Position numbers and translations under genes: made by a program. The notes beneath the pieces are model-generated. The model was not told the DNA's origin. It worked only from the letters and a program-made list of their open reading frames with translations, and searched no databases. Source: Saprospiraceae bacterium (GTDB taxonomy: Bacteria > Bacteroidota > Bacteroidia > Chitinophagales > Saprospiraceae). From it: 34,800 nt of DNA. This document shows positions 28,579 to 34,800 of this stretch, piece after piece. How positions within the stretch are numbered: position 1 is the first letter of the stretch; each line of letters starts with the position of its first letter. The DNA lies in contig JAHDHH010000019.1 of assembly GCA_020631405.1 (NCBI GenBank), positions 1 through 34,800 of the forward strand. The letters run 5' to 3'.

Positions 28579-29952
28579 GTGAAGATATTCCGTATCATAT
28601 TATTGCTTAGTCTATTCTTTGTGTTTCCAGAGAGTGATCTGACCTGTCAAGACGAAATCAAAAGTGATGTTAAAAGAGAGGAGATACAACGTTATGTAGG
28701 ATACGAAACCTTACTCTATAGATACCTAAGTCTGCCGTATGACGTCTCAATGAATATCAATGAAAGAGGTACTGGGTTCTTAGATATAGGATTTCTTTTG
28801 TTAATGTTTTTGCCGATTCTACTCATGGTTAAGATGAGAGAAAAGTGGTCGATTGTTATTGGTGTTCCACTTATTATGCTCATCCTGCTGATTGTGTCAA
28901 CATCTAACTCTTTTATCTTTGACAACCAGACTGGGCAAATGCTGCCTAATGAGGATGGAGCAACACACTACACTATTGACAATAGTACAACCTTAGCTAA
29001 TAGAATTACAAAGGGTCTCTACAATTCAAACAATGCCCTATACCAACCTTTCAAACAGATTGGGAAAGCAGTTTCAGGGCAAAAAGATAGCATAACTTAC
29101 CCTTTAATCTTATTACTTTTTGCTGGATGTTTTGTAGGGTGGCTATTGCTGAGCAAACAATTAACCAACACATCTAAAATTTTTACAGCCTCTCTATTCT
29201 TACTATTTGCCTTTTATTGGTTTCTACTATCCCCGGGTATTGTCTGGTATGGCTTCCTTGGCCTAGCGCTTGGCTTTATAGTCCTCGCTACCTTAGTAGA
29301 ATCCAAGCCGACACATTGGATCCAACATACAATGCACTATACCTTTTACTCATTATCAGGAATTTGGATTATTATTTGCATTGTATATCGCATGAGTAAT
29401 ATCACACCAGGCAGTCCACCTAATTTACTCGGCAAGACTATGCTTAATCCTGTTTACTTAAACTTACTAGCTGATAACATTTCACAAGATGACGCCATGG
29501 ATATGTTTTATCCTGGAACAAGTCAAGTCATGAAAAAAATAAATCGTGACAGGAAGCAAATGGTGTATAGAATTGGGACTAGCTTCAGTTATTTCATTGA
29601 GAAGAACAATGAACGAGTATTCTTTGACAACCAACTACAGTTTTTCAATAATCTAACCAAGGTATACCCAGACAAGCGAGATCTTGCTTCTGCCTTAAAA
29701 GCTTCAAACTTTGGGTACCTAATTATTGACCTTAACACTCCTACATTAGATAACACCCCAGAAAAATCCTTATTAGCTAAATATGAAAAAGTAGTCAACT
29801 TCGTCTATCAAAATCCTAAGGTCAAACTACTCGCTACAAATAGAACTGTGACTAAAGATGGAGATGGGAGTCAAAATACCCAGAGATACTACGATATGTT
29901 TGGTAGTAAAATACTCTCTAATGGAACTTTTGCAATTTATCAACTCTTATAA
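28579..29952 (+). CDS. GT-C glycosyltransferase, C-terminal portion (split-gene partner)
   Basis: 457 residues from a GTG that lies one base after the TAG of the preceding gene, suggesting translational coupling. Residues 1-20 (KIFRIILLLSLFFVFPES) look like a signal peptide or anchor. Residues ~25-60 (EEIQRYVGYETLLYRYLSLPYD) resemble a periplasmic loop found mid-chain in single-piece GT-C proteins. About six membrane segments follow (~65-272), then a soluble domain (~300-457; YRIGTSFSYFI, VFFDNQL) typical of the C-terminal end of such enzymes. Together with the preceding gene it would make a ~975-aa enzyme. Five bases before the next gene, so operonic. It could instead be an independent membrane protein of unknown function. 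Confidence 0.65.
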   Translation: MKIFRIILLLSLFFVFPESDLTCQDEIKSDVKREEIQRYVGYETLLYRYLSLPYDVSMNINERGTGFLDIGFLLLMFLPILLMVKMREKWSIVIGVPLIMLILLIVSTSNSFIFDNQTGQMLPNEDGATHYTIDNSTTLANRITKGLYNSNNALYQPFKQIGKAVSGQKDSITYPLILLLFAGCFVGWLLLSKQLTNTSKIFTASLFLLFAFYWFLLSPGIVWYGFLGLALGFIVLATLVESKPTHWIQHTMHYTFYSLSGIWIIICIVYRMSNITPGSPPNLLGKTMLNPVYLNLLADNISQDDAMDMFYPGTSQVMKKINRDRKQMVYRIGTSFSYFIEKNNERVFFDNQLQFFNNLTKVYPDKRDLASALKASNFGYLIIDLNTPTLDNTPEKSLLAKYEKVVNFVYQNPKVKLLATNRTVTKDGDGSQNTQRYYDMFGSKILSNGTFAIYQLL

Positions 29953-29957
29953 CTAAA

Positions 29958-30641
29958 GTGACCGACCTAATTAAAGATAGCACCTTCATAGTGATTCCTG
30001 CAAAGGATGAGGCTAAGTATATCAGTCACGTGATTAGCAGGGTGCTAGAGCAAGGGTATGATAATATCGTCGTAGTTGATGACGGCAGCAAGGACGATAC
30101 TGCAGAAATAGCTTCTAAATTCAAAACAGTCCATGTACTTAGGCATTGGGTCAATTTAGGACCTGGGGCAAGTACTTATACTGGAATTAGATATGCAGTC
30201 CGGAAGGGTGCAGAACGCATCGTAACTTTAGATGCTGACAACCAACATGATCCAAGAGACATCGATAGACTTGTCGAAACCATTTACAATGAAGATCTAG
30301 ACATGGTAATGGGTAGTCGATTTCTAAAGAAAAACAAGATTCCAAGAAGTAGAATTATTTATAATAAGATTGGCAACATCATTAGCTATTTTATTACGGG
30401 GTTGTATCTCTCAGATTCGCAATCAGGCATCAAGGCTATTAATAGAAAATTTGCAAAGATTCTCGACATCAAACACAATGGGTTTGAATTTTGTATTGAG
30501 ATTATCAAACAAGCTAAGATAGCAGACATTAAAGTCAAAGAAATACCGGTCAACGTAAGATATAGTAGAGAAACAATGAGAAAGGGCCAAAACCTTATCA
30601 CTGGTTTCAACATGGTAGCTAGACTTCTCAAGCCATTCTAA
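29958..30641 (+). CDS. GT2 glycosyltransferase, Dpm1-like (polyprenyl-phosphate sugar synthase)
   Basis: 227 residues from a GTG start, five bases after the preceding stop. A GT-A fold is indicated by FIVIPAKDEAKYI (~10-22), VVVDDGSKDDT (~38-48), LDADNQHD (~92-99; the metal-binding DxD) and MGSRFL (~117). The later part, DSQSGIKAINR and GFEFCIEII, is typical of dolichol-phosphate mannosyltransferase-like enzymes. There is no C-terminal membrane extension. By family knowledge it would load a hexose from a nucleotide sugar onto a polyprenyl phosphate at the inner membrane, supplying the GT-C encoded just upstream. The specific sugar cannot be read from the sequence. Its stop overlaps that of the convergent gene. 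Confidence 0.85.
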   Translation: MTDLIKDSTFIVIPAKDEAKYISHVISRVLEQGYDNIVVVDDGSKDDTAEIASKFKTVHVLRHWVNLGPGASTYTGIRYAVRKGAERIVTLDADNQHDPRDIDRLVETIYNEDLDMVMGSRFLKKNKIPRSRIIYNKIGNIISYFITGLYLSDSQSGIKAINRKFAKILDIKHNGFEFCIEIIKQAKIADIKVKEIPVNVRYSRETMRKGQNLITGFNMVARLLKPF

Positions 30642-31687
30642 TCCCCTACTCTATCAAACTCAGAAGTGTGAGACTTCTTCACTCTAAACTTCCACAAACG
30701 GGTAATATCAAATAAGATAAAACTGGATTGCTTTTGTCTAACCTTCAAAGTAGAAATTGGTGTTATTTTACTGAATAGTGCCTTCCTATTAGCCTTTATA
30801 ATGGCCCTATCCTTCCACACTTGCTTGATGGCTTCCCTGTGCATCTTATTATGCTTTGGCTTCTTTGTAATGATATTGAGTAGATACATTGCCGGAATCT
30901 TGAATAATAGACCAAGCATAGAATACACAATAACCCCCAAAGGCATCACCTTCAGTAATGTGTAGTAAATGGATTTTTGGATGGTAATCAAGTAATCCAT
31001 ATCAAATATCTTGCTGACTGACTGACTCACCTTGTGATAGACTATTGCGTTGGCAGAGTATACCGACTTATAGCCAGCCACAATGGCCCTGGCACCAAGT
31101 TCTGCATCTTCATACCCTGTGTGAAAGTACTCATCGAACAAGCCAATATGCTTCAGCATTCTTGTAGAATACAAACATGCCCCTGCACAAGCACCAAAAT
31201 TCTCTTGGCTAGCTTTGTAATGATCTACCGATTCTCTATTGCCTATCGGTACTATCTCGCCCGTTGTAATCATCCTATGACCTACTGTATCTAACACCTT
31301 GCGTTCGTCAAATCTAATCATCTTAGAAGCTACCATATCTACACCCCTTTGGCTAGCCGTCTGATAAAGTTCGAGCAGCCATGTAGGTTCGGCAAAGGCA
31401 TCATTATTGAGATGGGCAATATAAATTGGGTTATCCTGCATAGCCTGCTCCATTAGCAAGTTTGACCCTTTTGCAAACCCATGATTCTTATCGAATAAGA
31501 TAACTTCAACTCTTGCTTGACTCTCATATGCCTCATATAAGGTCTTACCTTCGCCATTATCCGAATTATTATCTCCAAGAAAAACCTTGGCAATAACACC
31601 TTCTTGTGCTAGTAGGGAGGCAATACAAGCCATAGTATCTTGTATTCCATTCCAATTGAGTACGATTACCGGGATTGTTATTGCCAT
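30638..31687 (-). CDS. GT2 glycosyltransferase, WbbL/rhamnosyltransferase-like
   Basis: 349 residues with an ATG start overlapping the end of the upstream gene by 10 bases. Motifs: IPVIVLNWNGIQDT (~4-17), GDNNSDNGE (~38-46), HLNNDAF (~90-96; xDx metal site), GACLYSTRMLKHIGLFDEYF (~165-185) and a GYEDAELGAR segment (~187) carrying the probable catalytic ED. These mark the WbbL-like GT2 group that often adds rhamnose or related sugars to O-antigen or cell-wall glycans. A basic, partly hydrophobic C-terminal tail (~230-349) suggests membrane association. Last gene of the minus-strand glycan operon. The sugar specificity is unknown. Confidence 0.85.
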   Translation of the reverse strand: MAITIPVIVLNWNGIQDTMACIASLLAQEGVIAKVFLGDNNSDNGEGKTLYEAYESQARVEVILFDKNHGFAKGSNLLMEQAMQDNPIYIAHLNNDAFAEPTWLLELYQTASQRGVDMVASKMIRFDERKVLDTVGHRMITTGEIVPIGNRESVDHYKASQENFGACAGACLYSTRMLKHIGLFDEYFHTGYEDAELGARAIVAGYKSVYSANAIVYHKVSQSVSKIFDMDYLITIQKSIYYTLLKVMPLGVIVYSMLGLLFKIPAMYLLNIITKKPKHNKMHREAIKQVWKDRAIIKANRKALFSKITPISTLKVRQKQSSFILFDITRLWKFRVKKSHTSEFDRVGD

Positions 31688-32739
31688 GTATCGAAAGTAT
31701 GAAATAATCTCTGCAATTGTGCCTCTCTAACCTCTCTCATAGCATTCATCCTTGGAGTATAGTCAAAAGTTTGGGGCTTGATTACTGCCTGATTGATCAA
31801 TTCACTTAAATGATCAAAGTCCATTGGATTGAAGTATTGAAACTGGTCTCCACCGATCTCTTTATAGCTCGGGATATCAGAACAAAGTATCGGAATATTA
31901 GAAGAGAGCATCTCTAACAAAGGCATTCCTAGACCTTCTTGAATAGAAGGTGAGACATAGACTGACGCTTGCTTCATTAACCTTACCTTCTCCTCTAATG
32001 TCACATATCCAGTAAGCTTCACTCGATGCCTAACTGAGGAGGTAGCTAGTAACTGTTCAAACGCTTGATTCTTCCATCCCTCGCCACCTATAATGACTAA
32101 TTGTAAGGTAGGATGATCTGCTGCTACAAGCTCAAACGACTTAAGCAAGGTTGCATAATTCTTCCTTGGCTCAAGTGTACCGACAGACAATATAAATGGA
32201 GCGGAGGTACTAGGAAAAGCATCTATCTGTCCTGTTGGTATTCTTGGATATATTGGAAGACTCTCTTTCTTAAACCGTCTTTTGATATCGGCTTGTGTTG
32301 ATACAGAATTGGTAATCACTGTATCAGCCTTTCTGATAATACTTGGAAGAAATAATCTTTGGACTATAGCACTTTGTCTTGGGTGTAACTCTGGATAATC
32401 CAAGGGTGTCAGGTCATGAATAACAGTCACTCTTTTAGCCTTCTGATTAATGAAAAAAGGACCAAAGTGAGCTGGCTCTATGACCACATCATAATTTAAT
32501 TGCCTTACAATTCTAGGAATCGCAGAGAAAGCCCTAACCTGCTGATGCATAGGTACACCTTGTCTAATTGGGCAGACAACCTGGTCATAGCAATCTAGCT
32601 CAGAGGTCTTCTCAGGCACAACTAGCGTGAGCTGTGTTAATCTAGGATAAGACGCAATTGCATCGAGCAATTGCTTGTTATAGTGCTTTATCCCAGCACT
32701 CTGCAACACTATCGAATCTGCTAAGAAAACTATCTTCAT
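31678..32739 (-). CDS. GT4-family glycosyltransferase
   Basis: 353 residues, ATG start in a 4-base ATGA overlap with the upstream gene. GT-B fold features: N-terminal MKIVFLADSI with SAGIKHYN (~15), VIHDLTPLDYPE (~115), the donor-domain opening FILSVGTLEPRKNYATLL (~180), GGEGWKN (~213), TGYV (~240) and the E-x7-E motif in SPSIQEGLGMPLLE (~260-273). This pattern matches the GT4 subgroup with mannosyltransferases of O-antigen synthesis. It probably adds one sugar of a surface glycan from a nucleotide-sugar donor in the cytoplasm. Tight overlaps on both sides support co-translation in the operon. Confidence 0.87.
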   Translation of the reverse strand: MKIVFLADSIVLQSAGIKHYNKQLLDAIASYPRLTQLTLVVPEKTSELDCYDQVVCPIRQGVPMHQQVRAFSAIPRIVRQLNYDVVIEPAHFGPFFINQKAKRVTVIHDLTPLDYPELHPRQSAIVQRLFLPSIIRKADTVITNSVSTQADIKRRFKKESLPIYPRIPTGQIDAFPSTSAPFILSVGTLEPRKNYATLLKSFELVAADHPTLQLVIIGGEGWKNQAFEQLLATSSVRHRVKLTGYVTLEEKVRLMKQASVYVSPSIQEGLGMPLLEMLSSNIPILCSDIPSYKEIGGDQFQYFNPMDFDHLSELINQAVIKPQTFDYTPRMNAMREVREAQLQRLFHTFDTWQ

Positions 32740-33836
32740 ACCTCATCTAAATTTAAGGTTTTTCGATACAGTGCTTGATACTGCGACACAGTTGAGTCTA
32801 GCTCAAATACCAACCTTGGGCTACTCGTCCACGTATTGTTGATTGCTTGCTGGATAGCTGCTGCACAAGCGACAGGAGTGTATTCTTCAAATTCTACATA
32901 CTGTCCAGACACTACTTCTTTGAGGGCTCCTCTACCTGAACTTACAATTGGCACTCCCAAGGCCATAGTCTCCGCGGCAGCAAAACAAAAGCCTTCACTG
33001 TAAGAAGGGATAATCACAGCATAACTAGCCTGAATATAGCTTTTCAAGTCTTCAAAAGGTAGTGTAGGAATAAATTTTACTAGAGATGAAATTCCCTCAT
33101 CTGCAATGATTTGCTCAATAGTCTGCATAAATGGAGTTGCCGTCTCTGACAGGATGAAGTGAAATTCAAAGTCCTTTTTGTCTTTAATCAGACTGATTGA
33201 CTTAAGCAGTATGTCAACCCCTTTCGATACACCCAATCGACCATAAAATAAGAATCTACGTTGGCGTTCACCCTGATTAGATAGGGTAAATTCTTCATAG
33301 TCTAACCCATTGTATATCCGCATTATGGATGTTGGCTTAACGCCATTCTCCTGAAGACATCTGGCAGTGTAATCGCTTACTGCTACGTATTTATGAAAAG
33401 GTAGCCAAACCAATATCTTTTCAAAAGTAAAGTGCAAGGCTAAGCTCAGTTTAGAAAAGTAAGGAAGGTCAAACCACATCTTACCCCAATATTCATGAAA
33501 TGTAATGATCACTTTCTTGCCTAGCAAGAGACCAACGATAGAAGCTGGTAGTCCTGCATTGTATGATGTTGTGTGGATGAGGTCTGCATCTCTTGCATAC
33601 TTGAGCATAGTTGGTAGTCCAAAAAACGTAAAGTAGTAACGGTTTGGACTCTTGAGCCTGATTACTCTCAACCCGTCTATCAAAGACTCATCTCTTCTAT
33701 TGTTATCAGGTAAGCCACTGGTCACTACGATCACTTCATGTCCTTGCATGGCTAGATGGCTAGTCAATCGATAAAACAAGGTCTCGACACCTCCAATCTT
33801 GGGATAAAAATTTTCTAGGACAAACAGGAGCTTCAT
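32736..33836 (-). CDS. GT4-family glycosyltransferase
   Basis: 366 residues from an ATG at 33836. N-terminal LFVLENFYPKIGGVETLFYR (~4-23) is the classic GT4 acceptor-side glycine loop. Further motifs are THE-like TFHEYWG (~112), VSDYTARCL (~152), IYNGLDYEEF (~170), FYGRLGVSKGVDILL (~195) and the E-x7-E in PSYSEGFCFAAAE (~275-288). It lies 23 bases after the DUF2304 gene and overlaps the next GT4 gene by 4 bases. A cytoplasmic or membrane-peripheral enzyme that extends a surface glycan is likely; the sugar is unknown. Confidence 0.87.
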   Translation of the reverse strand: MKLLFVLENFYPKIGGVETLFYRLTSHLAMQGHEVIVVTSGLPDNNRRDESLIDGLRVIRLKSPNRYYFTFFGLPTMLKYARDADLIHTTSYNAGLPASIVGLLLGKKVIITFHEYWGKMWFDLPYFSKLSLALHFTFEKILVWLPFHKYVAVSDYTARCLQENGVKPTSIMRIYNGLDYEEFTLSNQGERQRRFLFYGRLGVSKGVDILLKSISLIKDKKDFEFHFILSETATPFMQTIEQIIADEGISSLVKFIPTLPFEDLKSYIQASYAVIIPSYSEGFCFAAAETMALGVPIVSSGRGALKEVVSGQYVEFEEYTPVACAAAIQQAINNTWTSSPRLVFELDSTVSQYQALYRKTLNLDEV

Positions 33837-33859
33837 GGATTGGATTATCCTTTATCAGA

Positions 33860-34255
33860 TTAATTCTCTTCTTGCTCTACTTCTTTCTTTATTTTCTTCA
33901 AAGTCTCTTCTATATCCATATTGTTACTCTCAATCGCAATCTTCCTGATTAGGTCCGTTATTTGCTTTTCTAGCTTTTCCACAGTTGCCGATAGATAAAA
34001 TATAATAGAGAACATAAAACCTAACGCCACGAATATGACAGCATTGACATTGTCTTTGATTCCAAGAACCTTTGCAATTCTAATTGATATTTCGTGAGGA
34101 ACTAAGGCTAGGATGGTTACAGCAATCCAAAATACTATCCAAAAAAATGTAGATGTAAACAACCGCTTATTGGCTCTATATTGCTTAACTACCCGTAAAG
34201 CATACAGCAACGCTACGAGAGGTACTACCCATTGATATATTTCCAATTGAAACAA
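33860..34255 (-). CDS. DUF2304 small membrane protein
   Basis: 131 residues from a TTG start; AGGA lies seven bases before it, which supports this non-ATG start. Three hydrophobic segments (~8-22, ~36-54, ~72-90) and a conserved FFWIVFWIAVTILALVP block fit the DUF2304 family. The charged helical tail (~92-131) may be a coiled coil. DUF2304 proteins have no established activity but are commonly encoded beside Dpm1-like GT2 enzymes in glycan loci; here such an enzyme is about 3.2 kb away on the opposite strand. First gene of the minus-strand glycan operon. Confidence 0.8.
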   Translation of the reverse strand: MFQLEIYQWVVPLVALLYALRVVKQYRANKRLFTSTFFWIVFWIAVTILALVPHEISIRIAKVLGIKDNVNAVIFVALGFMFSIIFYLSATVEKLEKQITDLIRKIAIESNNMDIEETLKKIKKEVEQEEN

Positions 34256-34429
34256 ACTCAGATCCTAATTTACTTTTCTAATTTGAGAATACAAGTTTAC
34301 TCATTATTCATGAGGTAATCACTAAATGAAACGGTATGTTCCGATAATTAACTTATTTTACTTAAGTTACGCAAGTATCTCTATTTACTTCTATACACAA
34401 ATAGTACCAAACAATTTACAGCACTTATA
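34256..34429. other. Divergent intergenic region
   Basis: This 174-bp AT-rich region separates the DUF2304 gene from the divergent phosphorylase gene and must hold both promoters. No clean TAnnTTTG/TTG pair and no strong hairpin was found by eye. Confidence 0.5.
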
Positions 34430-34800
34430 ATGATCAAAGCATCCGAACTCATACTCAACCCTGATGGGAGTATTTACCACTTAAGACTAACACCAAATCA
34501 ACTAGCTACCACAGTCATTACCGTTGGAGATGTCGATAGGGTTGATAGTGTAACAGCACATTTTGATTCGATTGAGCATAGTATTCAGAATAGAGAATTC
34601 AAGACTGTGACAGGATATTTGAGAGGCAAGAGACTAAGCGTTATTTCTACTGGAATTGGAACAGACAATATTGACATTGTATTCAATGAACTAGATGCCC
34701 TAGTGAATATTGATTTTGAGACTAGGACTGTCAAAGAGACTCATACTCAACTCACATTTATCAGGATAGGCACATCAGGAACCCTCCAACCTCATATTCC
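34430..34800 (+). CDS. Nucleoside phosphorylase (uridine phosphorylase-like), 5' part only
   Basis: ATG at 34430; open to the right edge (123 codons plus 2 bases). The translation includes TTVITVGDVDRVDSV (~27-41), which matches the phosphate-binding G-D-x-x-R segment of the PNP/UDP family, then REFKTVTGYLRGKRLSVISTGIG (split over ~60-82), where the STGIG loop binds the ribose/phosphate, and FIRIGTSGTLQPHIP near the edge, matching the family R-x-G-T-[SC]-G motif. The family cleaves nucleosides with phosphate to give a base and ribose-1-phosphate in salvage. Substrate choice cannot be settled because the C-terminal half is outside. Confidence 0.85.
   Translation, partial: MIKASELILNPDGSIYHLRLTPNQLATTVITVGDVDRVDSVTAHFDSIEHSIQNREFKTVTGYLRGKRLSVISTGIGTDNIDIVFNELDALVNIDFETRTVKETHTQLTFIRIGTSGTLQPHI

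Overview
The window looks like a chromosomal segment of a Bacteroidota member, most likely from the Saprospiria lineage. The evidence is: AT-rich DNA with few Shine-Dalgarno sequences; C-terminal type IX secretion (T9SS) sorting domains; HYR and DUF11 repeat proteins; and a dockerin-like 'NGVSTxDIILIQRH' segment that, from memory, is typical of Saprospiraceae surface proteins. The taxonomic call is inference; no rRNA gene is present.

Left part (1-25552, all minus strand): three giant secreted, Cys-rich surface proteins lie head to tail, each with its own leader gap. In transcription order they are a 3708-aa protein (25552-14426), a 1728-aa protein (14245-9059) and a protein of more than 2910 aa whose 3' end is cut by the left window edge (8731-1). 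Hairpins follow the first two. All three share a co-linear C-terminal 'chassis' that starts with the same HYR-type series; in the two complete proteins it continues to a carboxypeptidase-regulatory-like fold, a dockerin-like segment, a cohesin-like beta region and a T9SS sorting domain. Their N-terminal parts differ completely. The first has SdrD-like domains, a propeller-like region and DUF11 repeats, plus a C-type lectin domain nested inside a chassis HYR domain. The second has two HYR domains each carrying a nested domain of about 140 aa. The third has nine ~154-aa modules arranged as three copies of a three-module cassette, then DUF11 repeats.

Middle and right (25790-30641, plus strand): an RlmI-type 23S rRNA methyltransferase, then a membrane glycosyltransferase of GT-C type that appears split into two adjacent genes, then a Dpm1-like GT2 glycosyltransferase. 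The GT2 probably makes a polyprenyl-phosphate sugar that the GT-C uses on the periplasmic side.

Far right (34255-30638, minus strand): a compact operon of a DUF2304 membrane protein, two GT4 glycosyltransferases and a WbbL-like GT2, converging on the plus-strand operon with overlapping stop codons. A partial nucleoside phosphorylase (34430 to the edge, plus) ends the window. The seven glycan genes could build or modify the surface glycan to which T9SS cargo is attached, or glycosylate the giant proteins; this link is inference from proximity only. No tRNA, rRNA, CRISPR, transposase or phage gene was seen.
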